Counted from the first letter of the stretch, positions 1-7,194 are shown. The stretch: 8,238 bases of DNA from an uncultured beta proteobacterium (GCA_903885415.1 CAISIP010000649.1:1-8238), one strand, 5' to 3'. The notes: generated by a model from the sequence alone, not told the origin. Program-made: numbers and translations.

Positions 1-567
1 ACTATCGGTGCGGCCACTGCCGGAACCGCGCAAGCCAGCGTGGCGTTTGTCGCGCCAAGCTCCACCGGCGGCGCGAGCATCAGCGCCTACACCGTGTCGT
101 GCGTGAGCGGCAGCAGCAGCAAAACCGGCACCGGAACCAGCAGCCCGATCACCGTCTCGAGCCTGAGCAATGGCAGCGCCTACAGCTGCAGCGTCACGGC
201 GACCAACAGCGCCGGAACCGGTTCGGCATCGGCGACGGTGGCCGTCACGCCGGTCGCGCCGGTCGCCGGCCCGACCACGCCGGCGATCCTCGGCGTGCTT
301 CCAGGAGACCAGCGCATCAGCGTCGCATTCAACTTTATTGGAGGCAAGATCGTCGCGGCCGCTGGACTGGCCGTCGCCACGACGGCGAGCTCGTACACGG
401 CCACCTGCACGTCCTCGGACGGTGGCGTCAGCGCTTCCGCGACCGGTAACAACCCGATCGCGGTCATGGGCCTCACCAATGCGAAAACCTATACCTGTTC
501 GGTGACCGCCAGCGCCGACAACGGCGGTACATCGACCTCGTCAGCGTCAACCGCAACGATTCCCAAC
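1..567 (+). repeat. Two tandem Fn3-domain coding repeats with cysteine pairs
   Basis: This segment encodes two consecutive Ig-like fibronectin type III modules, the first truncated by the window edge. Each ends in a strand of the type LxNxxxYxCSVTA followed by an Ala/Ser/Thr-rich linker. The second module has a longer insert after its first strands (around residues 105-125). The modules probably act as spacers that present the YHYH domain away from the cell or mediate adhesion (inference). More copies may lie upstream. Confidence 0.7.
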
Positions 568-1653
568 GGCGGCCGCTTCACGTCGTCCACGGTGCTGGCT
601 TCAACTGCCAACGATAGCCACATTCAGGCCTACCCGAGCTATTCATCGTATTGCAACTACGTCAATGAAACGGCGACAGGGACCGGGACTGTGCCGACCA
701 TCGACGTCTACAGTACATCGGGCTCGTATACGAAAGGAACGAGCGCCTCGACCATTACCTGCTCCGGGACATCCACAAGAACCATCACGTCCAACGCATT
801 GCCCGACCATATCTCGTCAACGTTTTTCACGAACGGACTGAGTCCTTACACGTCGCAGCCCTACTTCTCCGGTAATCCGAACTCCATCGGCGTGAAGTCG
901 GTCAGTAAGACATTCCCCTACAGCGGGTCGATTTCCAGCAGCTATGTCAAAGGCGCGGCCGGCTTCAACACGACCGCCTGTTACACAAAAACGGCAGCCG
1001 GCACCACGCTGGCCACCGGCTGCACGCTGGTCGATTTCGCCTACTTCAACAATGGCGTGAAGGTGGAGCCGGGAACTGCGGAAACCTATGTGTCGACTTC
1101 GCGAACCTACAACGTCGAGGGCAAGAACTACTACCAGGACGTGGGCCTTGACCCCAGCAACTCGCACAACCAGCCGACCATGGCGGGACAGAGCACCTCG
1201 AAGTATGGCTACTACCACTACCACGGCATGCCTGAAGGCTATATTTCTCGGCTTGGAAAGGGCAACGCGACCATGACGCTGCTCGGATTTGCCTCCGACG
1301 GTTTCCCGATCTATGCGCGCTATGGCTACACCGCCCGCACCAGCACCGGCGGCGGCGTGTCGGTGATGAAGGCGAACTACCGGGTCCGCACCGCTGCTGA
1401 AATCAGCGCCGCCGGCTACACCGACCGGCCCTCGGCCAGCGTGGCCCCCTATGGCAGTTTTGTCCAGGACTGGGTGTTCGACGCATCGGTGGGCGGCGAT
1501 CTGGACGCCTGCAACGGACGTTACGGGGTGACGCCGGAGTCACCGAACACCGCCGTCTACCACTACTTCGTCACCGACACCTATCCTTTTCTTGCGCGTT
1601 GTGTCTGGGGTAGCAGCCCTGCTAGTTGGGGATATACCCAAAGCGCCAACTGA
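1..1653 (+). CDS. Secreted Fn3-repeat protein with C-terminal YHYH domain (5' partial)
   Basis: The reading frame is open from base 1 with no convincing start, so the gene begins upstream; 550 codons are visible. Residues about 1-86 and 91-189 are two fibronectin type III repeats. Each carries a cysteine pair (C34/C63 and C136/C166) in similar YTxxC and Y[ST]CSVTA contexts, probably a disulfide within each repeat. The rest is a complete YHYH domain: LPDH (with a GNPNSIG segment downstream), NNGVKVEPGTAE, the name-giving Y405-H406-Y407-H408, GFASDGFPIYA and CNGRYGVTPE, plus six cysteines (218, 254, 327, 341, 504, 534). Composition is very rich in Ser, Thr, Ala and Gly, as in bacterial surface or secreted proteins. 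The biochemical role of YHYH proteins is not established; the clustered His/Tyr could bind metal (inference). The stop lies 32 nt before a HupE/UreJ-like gene, which suggests an operon. A signal peptide and more Fn3 repeats are expected upstream but cannot be seen. Sure of the domains, unsure of the function. Confidence 0.9.
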   Translation, partial: TIGAATAGTAQASVAFVAPSSTGGASISAYTVSCVSGSSSKTGTGTSSPITVSSLSNGSAYSCSVTATNSAGTGSASATVAVTPVAPVAGPTTPAILGVLPGDQRISVAFNFIGGKIVAAAGLAVATTASSYTATCTSSDGGVSASATGNNPIAVMGLTNAKTYTCSVTASADNGGTSTSSASTATIPNGGRFTSSTVLASTANDSHIQAYPSYSSYCNYVNETATGTGTVPTIDVYSTSGSYTKGTSASTITCSGTSTRTITSNALPDHISSTFFTNGLSPYTSQPYFSGNPNSIGVKSVSKTFPYSGSISSSYVKGAAGFNTTACYTKTAAGTTLATGCTLVDFAYFNNGVKVEPGTAETYVSTSRTYNVEGKNYYQDVGLDPSNSHNQPTMAGQSTSKYGYYHYHGMPEGYISRLGKGNATMTLLGFASDGFPIYARYGYTARTSTGGGVSVMKANYRVRTAAEISAAGYTDRPSASVAPYGSFVQDWVFDASVGGDLDACNGRYGVTPESPNTAVYHYFVTDTYPFLARCVWGSSPASWGYTQSAN

Positions 1654-1672
1654 GGACTGGGCGACTGCATTC

Positions 1673-1678
1673 AGGCGG
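1673..1678 (+). promoter_or_regulatory. Ribosome binding site that decides the hupE-like start
   Basis: AGGCGG lies seven bases before the ATG at 1686. It supports that start over the in-frame TTG at 1626, which would overlap the upstream gene and put 20 polar, Arg-rich residues in front of an otherwise clean signal peptide. Confidence 0.5.
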
Positions 1679-1685
1679 CTGGGCC

Positions 1686-2795
1686 ATGGTCGTTGTTGCT
1701 GCCAGAATTTTTTGCGCGAGGGTGCTGCTGCTAGCCGGCCTGTTGCTGGCTACGGGAGGCGCACAGGCGCACCTGTTGTCGGCGGGGCAGGGCGCCATCA
1801 ACCTGCTGGGTGACCAGTTGGTCGTTCTCATTGGCGTCCCTGTGGGCATCCTCAAGGGCGTCGACGACAACGCCGACGGACTGCTGCAGCCCGAGGAAAT
1901 TCGACGCCACCAGCCCGCCATACTGGAGCAGCTCGGCAAGGGCATGACGATTTCGGTCGAAGGGCTTGCGGGCACGGTGGCGCACGACGACCTGATGGTG
2001 TCGGTCCATGTGGACGACAACAAGAGCACCAACCAGTTGGAGTGGGGACGCAGGATCCATATCCCGGGACTGGCAGGCAGCAAGGATCCGGTCCGGGTGC
2101 GGCTGAACTGGTACGACGCCGCCCTTGCCGACTCGGCGCAGCAAAGTTACTCAATACAGGTCCGGCGCGTCGACGAGGTAGAAACTGCGATGCTCGGTCC
2201 GCAGCATCCCGAGCATACGTTTCTGGCCGGGCGCTGGGGAACGCTCCAGAGCTTCCTGCGACACGGCGTTGAGCATATTTTGCTGGGCTCGGACCACCTG
2301 CTATTTGTCATCACATTGCTGTCTGCCGGGGTAAACCTGCGACGCTGGATTGGCTTGCTGACCGCCTTCACGCTAGCCCACGGCATGACGTATTCGCTTT
2401 CGGCCAACGGCATTTTTTACGCGCCCGAGCAGATCATTGAGCCACTGATAGCGGCGACCATCGTCGGGGTGTCGCTGCTGCGACTGGCGGACATCCGGCT
2501 GCACCTGGCGTGGGAGGCGGCGATGGTTTTTGTCTTCGGCCTGGTCCACGGGCTGGGCTTTGCGCTGGCGATGGCCAACCTGTCGAGCGCGGCCCGGTTC
2601 CCGGTCATGAGCGTGCTGGGCTTCAACCTTGGGGTCGAATTGGGCCAGGTGTTGATTGCCACCAGCCTGTTTGCCGTCGTGCGCCTGACCCGCGAAGGCA
2701 GTCTGATCAGCGACCGCTTACCCTGGCAAAAGCTGATCGCCGGCGCGTCAGCGCTGACCGGGGCGGTATGGCTTTGGCAAAGAATACAGGGCTGA
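1686..2795 (+). CDS. HupE/UreJ-family membrane protein with signal peptide and EF-hand-like loop
   Basis: This is a 369-residue predicted inner-membrane protein of the HupE/UreJ type (closest to the HupE_UreJ_2 group). Members are proposed metal permeases, but the substrate of this branch is unknown. Residues 1-28 form a signal peptide (Arg-containing n-region, Leu-rich core, AQA before the cleavage site), which would leave His29 at the mature N-terminus. Residues 29 to about 180 form a soluble, presumably periplasmic domain; residues 60-71 match a canonical EF-hand loop (D-x-N-x-D-G-x-L-x-x-E-E). The C-terminal half has several hydrophobic helices with the family's histidine motifs: E196-H197 and D203-H204 in VEHILLGSDH, H232 in FTLAHG, H288 in GLVHG, and GFNLGVELGQ (312-321). 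The ATG is chosen for its Shine-Dalgarno sequence and signal peptide. The 32-nt distance to the YHYH gene suggests co-transcription and perhaps a joint periplasmic function. Fold assignment is confident; transported ion is not. Confidence 0.88.
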   Translation: MVVVAARIFCARVLLLAGLLLATGGAQAHLLSAGQGAINLLGDQLVVLIGVPVGILKGVDDNADGLLQPEEIRRHQPAILEQLGKGMTISVEGLAGTVAHDDLMVSVHVDDNKSTNQLEWGRRIHIPGLAGSKDPVRVRLNWYDAALADSAQQSYSIQVRRVDEVETAMLGPQHPEHTFLAGRWGTLQSFLRHGVEHILLGSDHLLFVITLLSAGVNLRRWIGLLTAFTLAHGMTYSLSANGIFYAPEQIIEPLIAATIVGVSLLRLADIRLHLAWEAAMVFVFGLVHGLGFALAMANLSSAARFPVMSVLGFNLGVELGQVLIATSLFAVVRLTREGSLISDRLPWQKLIAGASALTGAVWLWQRIQG

Positions 2796-2820
2796 GGTCC
2801 GCCGCCCTATTCCTGCCTGC
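2796..2820. other. Short convergent junction, no terminator seen
   Basis: Only 25 nt separate the stop codons of the hupE-like gene and ygfZ, which face each other. No GC-rich hairpin with a T-run is visible on either strand, so read-through or factor-dependent termination is possible here (inference). Confidence 0.5.
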
Positions 2821-3738
2821 TTATAGGTCCTCGAGCAGGGGGTAGGGCGCCGCCTGTGCCTGTACTGGCGGACCCGACGCCGATCCTAGGCGCAGGTCCG
2901 GCTCCTGCAGCGCGGCCACCTGACCCGAGACGATAGCGTCAAAACCGCCACCGGGCGCCGCAGCTGCCTGAACCACCGTGGCGCAGGGCTGGTCGGCGTC
3001 GCTTGCGGAGAATATCTCCTGGCCCGCCGCCATCGCGGCACTGCAATGCGCCACGAAAGCGCGTCGCTTGAGCGTTCCGCGGAACTGACTCCGCGCGATG
3101 ACTTCCTGCCCCGGGTAGCAGCCTTTTTTGAAGTTCACGCCACCCACCGACTCGTAGTTGAGCATCTGAGGAACAAAGGCCTCCACCACCGGAGCGCTCA
3201 GCGTGGCGACGCCGCTGCGTACCTCGGAATGCAGCCAGGCGGCGCTGTCGAGCTGTGGACCTGCCGGCGGCGCGTCGCCGGCAGGCGCTACCCATAGCGC
3301 GCGCGCCACGCCGTCCGCCGGGTACAAGCGCACCAGGGTGGCAGCACCTTGGCGCACCAGCGTCCACGGCGCGCCGTCCGTACCCGCGAGTCCGGCCAGG
3401 CCGCGCAATTCGAAGTCCTCGCTGGCGTCACTGAGCCTGGCTTTTGCGCGCATCACAAACATAGACAGACGACGTAGCGTCGGCGCCAGCAGGTCGCGAC
3501 TGCACACCAGCAAGATGTCGCTCGGGCTGTACTTGAATCCGATGCAGCTCGCCAGCATGCGGCCTTTGGCGGAACAGAAGGCAGCAAGCCGAGCCTGCTG
3601 GTCGCCGAGCAGCGCAAAGTCCTGCGTCAGCTGGCCGTGCAGGAAGGCCGCGGCGTCTTCGCCCTGCACCCGGATGACTCCCAGGTGCGGCAGTAGGGCC
3701 ACGCCCTGTAGGTCTGTTCTCATGGGCTCCATTATCAT
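2821..3738 (-). CDS. ygfZ: YgfZ/GcvT-like folate-binding protein (Fe-S cluster maintenance)
   Basis: This is a 305-residue cytoplasmic protein of the YgfZ family, related to the aminomethyltransferase GcvT. Family members bind folate and support the activity or repair of certain Fe-S enzymes such as MiaB. The signature KGCYPGQE is present at residues 205-212, with the conserved cysteine at 207, followed by the expected Arg-rich segment. The N-terminal half has the family pattern FLHGQLTQD and FCSAKGRM. Three in-frame ATGs lie close together (3738, 3732, 3723). The first is preferred because an AAGAAGAG-type sequence precedes it, whereas GGAG sits only three bases before the third. The gene diverges from mltG with 31 nt between starts, so the two promoters must overlap or lie inside coding sequence. 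Length is close to that of the family. No anomalies seen. Confidence 0.93.
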   Translation of the reverse strand: MIMEPMRTDLQGVALLPHLGVIRVQGEDAAAFLHGQLTQDFALLGDQQARLAAFCSAKGRMLASCIGFKYSPSDILLVCSRDLLAPTLRRLSMFVMRAKARLSDASEDFELRGLAGLAGTDGAPWTLVRQGAATLVRLYPADGVARALWVAPAGDAPPAGPQLDSAAWLHSEVRSGVATLSAPVVEAFVPQMLNYESVGGVNFKKGCYPGQEVIARSQFRGTLKRRAFVAHCSAAMAAGQEIFSASDADQPCATVVQAAAAPGGGFDAIVSGQVAALQEPDLRLGSASGPPVQAQAAPYPLLEDL

Positions 3739-3769
3739 CGGCTCTTCTTAGCAACGGGTTGCACCCATT
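3739..3769. promoter_or_regulatory. Divergent ygfZ/mltG intergenic region with small dyads
   Basis: This 31-nt gap separates two divergent start codons. It contains a 12-nt dyad GCAACGGGTTGC at 3751-3762 (5-bp arms, GG centre) and an overlapping dyad GGGTTGCACCC at 3756-3766 (4-bp arms). They share bases and are mutually exclusive as RNA hairpins. No clear -35/-10 pair fits in the gap, so promoters are probably partly inside the flanking genes. Any operator function is inference. Confidence 0.3.
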
Positions 3770-4753
3770 GTGCGTCGCATAGCGTTTCTTTTACTGCTGC
3801 TCCTGTCCGCGCTGGGCGGCGCCGGCGCTTGGTGGCTGCAGACGCCGTTGGACATGCCAGGCGCTTCGTTGGACCTGACGATCGAGGCACGCACCAGCGT
3901 GGCCGGCGTTGCGCAGGCCGTCGCACGCTCGGGCGTGCGGGTCCGGCCCGAGTTGCTGCACGTCTGGTTCAGGCTGTCGGGCGAGTCGCGCCAGATCAAG
4001 GCCGGCAGCTACGAAATCGAGCGCGGAACCACGCCGCGCGGCCTGCTGCGCAAGCTGGTGAATGGCGAAGAGTCCCTGTTCACGCTGACGCTGGTCGAAG
4101 GCTGGACCTTCAGGCAGGTACGGGCTGCGCTGGCGGCGGCGCCGCAACTGGCGCACGATACGGCGGGCCTGTCGCAGGCGGCGCTGATGGACCGGCTGGG
4201 ACGTCCGGGCCTGCATCCGGAGGGCCGCTTTTTCCCGGACAGCTACAGCTACGCCAAGGGATCGAGCGAACTCAAGCTGCTCGCGCGTGCGATGCGCGAG
4301 ATGGACCGACGGCTGCAGTCGGCCTGGGCGCTCAGGGCAGCCGACTCTCCGCTGCAAAACGCCGAGCAGGCGCTGATCCTGGGCAGCATCGTCGAGAAGG
4401 AAACCGGCACGCCGGCCGATCGCGGCATGATTGCCGCCGTGTTCACCAACCGCCTGCGCGCGGGAATGATGCTGCAGACCGACCCCACCGTGATCTACGG
4501 CATGGGAGAGGCCTTCGACGGCAATCTGCGCAAGCGCGACCTGCAGACCGACACGCCGTGGAACACCTACATTCGCCACGGCCTTCCGCCGACGCCGATC
4601 GCCATGCCGGGCCAGGACGCATTGCGCGCGGCGGTGGCCCCGGCGAAGACGCCGGCCCTGTATTTCGTCGCCCGTGGCGACGGCAGCAGCCAGTTCAGCA
4701 ACAGCCTGCCGGAACACAACCGGGCGGTTGACAAATACCAGCGCCTGAAGTGA
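3770..4753 (+). CDS. mltG: Endolytic peptidoglycan transglycosylase MltG (YceG-like)
   Basis: MltG is an inner-membrane lytic transglycosylase that cuts nascent glycan strands and is thought to terminate their elongation. The 327-residue product starts with Arg-Arg and a Leu-rich membrane anchor (about 4-23). A LysM-like segment follows (about 29-85), then the YceG catalytic domain. The core motif SIVEKET holds Glu209, aligned with the catalytic Glu218 of E. coli MltG, followed by FTNRLRAGMMLQTDPTVIYG and the conserved ending AKTPALYFVARGDG...HN. The start is GTG. No strong Shine-Dalgarno sequence precedes it, only ACGGG inside a small dyad, so translation may be weak. It is the first gene of the operon with tmk, holB, tatD and the ankyrin gene. 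Linkage of mltG to tmk and holB is common in proteobacteria; pabC, often directly upstream elsewhere, is absent here and ygfZ takes that flank. Confidence 0.95.
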   Translation: MRRIAFLLLLLLSALGGAGAWWLQTPLDMPGASLDLTIEARTSVAGVAQAVARSGVRVRPELLHVWFRLSGESRQIKAGSYEIERGTTPRGLLRKLVNGEESLFTLTLVEGWTFRQVRAALAAAPQLAHDTAGLSQAALMDRLGRPGLHPEGRFFPDSYSYAKGSSELKLLARAMREMDRRLQSAWALRAADSPLQNAEQALILGSIVEKETGTPADRGMIAAVFTNRLRAGMMLQTDPTVIYGMGEAFDGNLRKRDLQTDTPWNTYIRHGLPPTPIAMPGQDALRAAVAPAKTPALYFVARGDGSSQFSNSLPEHNRAVDKYQRLK

Positions 4754-4756
4754 GGG
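4752..4756 (+). promoter_or_regulatory. tmk ribosome binding site overlapping the mltG stop
   Basis: GAGGG lies seven bases before the tmk ATG and shares bases with the TGA of mltG (4751-4753). Ribosomes finishing mltG therefore release on the tmk Shine-Dalgarno sequence, favouring coupled translation (inference from position). Confidence 0.55.
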
Positions 4757-4763
4757 CCTAGCG

Positions 4764-5408
4764 ATGAGCGTACGCCCAGGCATTTTCATCAGCTTTGAAG
4801 GCATCGACGGCGCCGGCAAGTCGAGCCATATAGAGGCCCTGGCGCAACGCTTCAAGCAACAGGGCAGGGAAGTCACCGTCTCGCGCGAGCCCGGCGGAAC
4901 GCCGCTGGCGGAAAAGCTGCGGGCCATCGTTCTCAATGACGATATGGACCCCTTGACAGAGGCCCTGCTGGTGTTTGCGGCACGGCGCGACCACCTGCGC
5001 CAGGCGATCGAGCCGGCGCTGGCGAAAGGCCAGGTGCTGCTGTGCGACCGCTTCACCGATTCGAGCTTCGCCTACCAGGGCGGCGGCCAGGGGCTGGAGC
5101 CCGAACTGCTGGGGCAGCTTGAACAGTGGGTGCAGGCCCGGCCGCACGGCGCTTCGCTGCGCCAACCCGACCTCACGATCTGGTTCGACCTGCCGCCGGC
5201 CCAGGCCGCCGCTCGCCTGTCGCAGGCACGCGCACCCGACCGCTTCGAAGCCAAGGACCTGGCGTTTTTTGAACGGGTCGCCCATGCCTACGGCGTTCGG
5301 GCCAAGGCTGCCGGTGCGCGCTTTTGCCGCGTCGACGCCAGTGCGCCGCGCGAGGCAGTAGGGCGCGAGGTAATGGAAGCGGTGCGGGCGCGGGGATGGT
5401 TGGCATGA
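4764..5408 (+). CDS. tmk: Thymidylate kinase (dTMP kinase)
   Basis: This enzyme phosphorylates dTMP to dTDP with ATP, a required step of dTTP synthesis in the cytoplasm. The 214-residue product has the P-loop GIDGAGKS at residues 13-20, SREPGGTPLAEKLR from residue 40 (substrate-binding REPGG), the Asp-Arg-Phe motif at 95-97 followed by SSFAYQGGGQG, and a LID segment with basic residues (R151, R156, R160 in ARLSQARAPDRFE). A P-loop without a basic residue together with arginines in the LID fits the type II TMP kinases, as in E. coli. The length is normal. The start is ATG with a good Shine-Dalgarno sequence, 10 nt after mltG. Its TGA overlaps the holB start in an ATGA junction. No anomalies seen. 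Confidence 0.97.
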   Translation: MSVRPGIFISFEGIDGAGKSSHIEALAQRFKQQGREVTVSREPGGTPLAEKLRAIVLNDDMDPLTEALLVFAARRDHLRQAIEPALAKGQVLLCDRFTDSSFAYQGGGQGLEPELLGQLEQWVQARPHGASLRQPDLTIWFDLPPAQAAARLSQARAPDRFEAKDLAFFERVAHAYGVRAKAAGARFCRVDASAPREAVGREVMEAVRARGWLA

Positions 5409-6433
5409 GCGGCAGACCCAGCGCGCCTTGGATCGCAGCGCAAGCCGCCGAGATGCTGGCGCAGCGCGGTCACGCTTGGCTGCTCCACGGGCCCTCCGGC
5501 CTGGGCCAGTACAGCCTGGCGATGGACATGCTGCGCGCCTGGCTGTGCCATGCGCCTGCAGCCGGCGCCGGCTGTGGCGAATGCGTCAGCTGCCACGCGA
5601 TCACGGTGCGCACCCATGCCGACCTGTTTGTGCTGATGCCAGAGACCGACATGCTCGCGCTCGGCTGGCCCCTGGGTGACAAGGCGCAGTCTGAGATCGA
5701 CGACAAGAAGCGCAAACCGAGCCGGGAGATCCGGGTCGACGCGATGCGCGAAGCGGTTGAATTCTCGCAGCGCACCAGCGCCATGGGCCGTGGCAAGGCG
5801 GTGCTGGTTTTCCCGGCCGAGCGGATGAACCATATCAGTGCCAACGCCTTGCTCAAGACGCTGGAGGAACCGCCCGGCGATGTGAAATTCGTCCTGGCCA
5901 GCGAGGCCGCACATCAGTTGCTGGCGACCGTGCGCAGCCGCTGCCAGGGCCACGCAATGCGTTGGCCGGGGCAAGACCAGGCGCTGCATTGGATGGCCGG
6001 CCAGGGCCTCGACACCCAGACGGCGCAGACGCTGCTGCGCGCTGCCGGCGGACGACCGGAAGACGCGATGTTGCTCGCCGAACGCGGCATCGACGCAGCG
6101 GCCTGGGCGCTGCTGCCGAAAGCCATGCTGCGCGGCGATCTGGCGGCGGTGCAGGGCTGGGTGGCATCGGAAGTGGTGACGGCGCTGCACAAGCTATGCC
6201 ACGACATGCAGCTCACGCAGCAGGGCGCCGCGCCGCGCTTTTTCGAAGCGCAGGACCTGCCAGTTGCGGCCGCCGGGGCTATGCCGGCGCTGAGCCAATG
6301 GGGGCGAGACCTGGCGCAGGCGACGCGCACCATGGACCACCCTTTCAACCCTGGCCTGATGCACGAGTCGCTCGTGGGTCAGGCCAGAATCGCCCTGGCG
6401 CACGCATGTTCACCGACTCGCACTGCCACCTAA
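5405..6433 (+). CDS. holB: DNA polymerase III subunit delta prime
   Basis: Delta prime is the stator subunit of the clamp loader, which places the beta sliding clamp on primed DNA. The product has 342 residues from the ATG at 5405. Residues 29-36 (GPSGLGQY) are a degenerate P-loop in which the usual Lys is Gln35, as expected for a subunit that does not hydrolyse ATP. C48, C57, C60 and C63 form the zinc module, NALLKTLEEPP ends at about residue 157, and Ser178-Arg179-Cys180 is the SRC motif that supplies the arginine finger to the neighbouring clamp-loader ATPase. The start overlaps the tmk stop as ATGA; an alternative ATG at 5396 would add three residues (MVG) and has comparable GG-rich upstream sequence. 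The C-terminal 28 nt overlap tatD in another frame. Identification is firm; the exact start is uncertain by three codons. Confidence 0.94.
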   Translation: MSGRPSAPWIAAQAAEMLAQRGHAWLLHGPSGLGQYSLAMDMLRAWLCHAPAAGAGCGECVSCHAITVRTHADLFVLMPETDMLALGWPLGDKAQSEIDDKKRKPSREIRVDAMREAVEFSQRTSAMGRGKAVLVFPAERMNHISANALLKTLEEPPGDVKFVLASEAAHQLLATVRSRCQGHAMRWPGQDQALHWMAGQGLDTQTAQTLLRAAGGRPEDAMLLAERGIDAAAWALLPKAMLRGDLAAVQGWVASEVVTALHKLCHDMQLTQQGAAPRFFEAQDLPVAAAGAMPALSQWGRDLAQATRTMDHPFNPGLMHESLVGQARIALAHACSPTRTAT

Positions 6434-7194
6434 GCTACGGCAATCTGGCCGACGATCTGGTGGCTATCCGCCAGCAAATGGTCCAGGCAAGGGTCGGCCG
6501 CGCCTTGTGTATCTGCACCACGCTCGAGGAGTTCGACGCGGTGCACCGGCTGGCTACCGGCTATGACAACTTCTGGGCCACCGTGGGCGTGCATCCGGAC
6601 AACCAGGGCGTGGTCGAGCCGACGATGCAGGACCTGGTGCAGCGGGCGGCCCTGCCTCGGGTGGTGGGCATCGGCGAAACCGGGTTGGATTACTACCGGC
6701 TGGGCGAGCGCAGCGTGGCCGACATGGAGTGGCAGCGCAGCCGCTTTAGGGTCCATATACGCGCCGCCTTGGCGCTCGGCCTGCCGCTGGTGGTCCATAC
6801 CCGCAGTGCCGCCGACGACACGCTGGCCATCTTGCGCGAGGAGGGTGCTGCGGGGTCGGTTGGTGGCGGCGTCTTTCATTGCTTCACCGAGAGCCAGTCG
6901 GTCGCTCGAGCGGTACTCGATATGGGCTTTTACATTTCTTTTTCCGGCATCATCACTTTCAAATCGGCCCAGGACCTGCGCGAGGTGGCGGCCTTCGTTC
7001 CGCTGGACCGGCTGCTGATCGAGACCGACAGCCCCTACCTGGCACCGGTGCCGCATCGGGGCAAGACCAACAATCCGTCTTATGTCGCGCTGGTGGCGCA
7101 GCAGATGGCACTGATCCGGTCGATGCCGGTAGAGGATATTGCGCGGCTGACGAGTCACAATTTCGACCGGCTTTTCCCGCAGGTGGTTCGATGA
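6406..7194 (+). CDS. tatD: TatD-family metal-dependent DNase/hydrolase
   Basis: This 262-residue TIM-barrel hydrolase belongs to the TatD family, which includes 3'-5' exonucleases and deoxyribonucleases acting in DNA repair or turnover with divalent metals. All expected metal ligands are visible: H6 and H8 in DSHCHL, E91 in GIGETGLDYYR, H131 in VVHTRS, H158 in VFHCFTES and D208 in IETDSPYLAP. The end has the usual RGKTNNPSYV segment. The start is ATG, giving the canonical MFTDSHCHL beginning. It lies 28 nt inside the end of holB and has no clear Shine-Dalgarno sequence, so translation probably depends on re-initiation or coupling with holB. The open frame extends far upstream, but that part is only a shadow of holB. 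This could be tatD, ycfH or yjjV by E. coli naming; position after holB favours the YcfH-like branch. Confidence 0.94.
   Translation: MFTDSHCHLSYGNLADDLVAIRQQMVQARVGRALCICTTLEEFDAVHRLATGYDNFWATVGVHPDNQGVVEPTMQDLVQRAALPRVVGIGETGLDYYRLGERSVADMEWQRSRFRVHIRAALALGLPLVVHTRSAADDTLAILREEGAAGSVGGGVFHCFTESQSVARAVLDMGFYISFSGIITFKSAQDLREVAAFVPLDRLLIETDSPYLAPVPHRGKTNNPSYVALVAQQMALIRSMPVEDIARLTSHNFDRLFPQVVR
7181..7186 (+). promoter_or_regulatory. Ribosome binding site of the ankyrin gene inside tatD
   Basis: AGGTGG precedes the ATG at 7191 by four bases, a short but workable spacing. It supports this start at the ATGA junction with tatD. Confidence 0.4.

Noticed and set aside
40..42. GTG as the start of the Fn3-YHYH gene
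   Set aside because: It lies in the middle of an Fn3 repeat whose coding frame is open back to base 1; no signal peptide follows.
1626..1685. Upstream TTG start for the hupE-like gene
   Set aside because: It would overlap the YHYH gene and spoil the signal peptide; the ATG at 1686 has a Shine-Dalgarno sequence.
3829..4731. 300-residue plus-strand frame inside mltG
   Set aside because: Arg/Gly/Ala-rich out-of-frame shadow of mltG, whose catalytic motifs are intact in the other frame.
3791..5056. 421-residue open frame on the minus strand across mltG and tmk
   Set aside because: Low-complexity Arg/Gln/Ala-rich translation without domain motifs, fully antisense to two firmly identified genes; typical GC-rich shadow.
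5396..5404. Alternative holB start three codons upstream
   Set aside because: Possible, but the ATGA overlap with tmk at 5405 is the more usual junction; recorded as an uncertainty in the holB entry.
5288..6190. 300-residue minus-strand open frame across holB
   Set aside because: Antisense to holB, composition dominated by His/Arg/Gln, no recognisable motif.
5962..6405. Long N-terminal extension of tatD
   Set aside because: The extension is an out-of-frame reading of holB; TatD proteins begin at the MFTDSHCHL sequence.
6879..7190. Long N-terminal extension of the ankyrin protein
   Set aside because: It is an out-of-frame reading of tatD; the ATG at 7191 forms an ATGA junction and precedes a hydrophobic signal segment.
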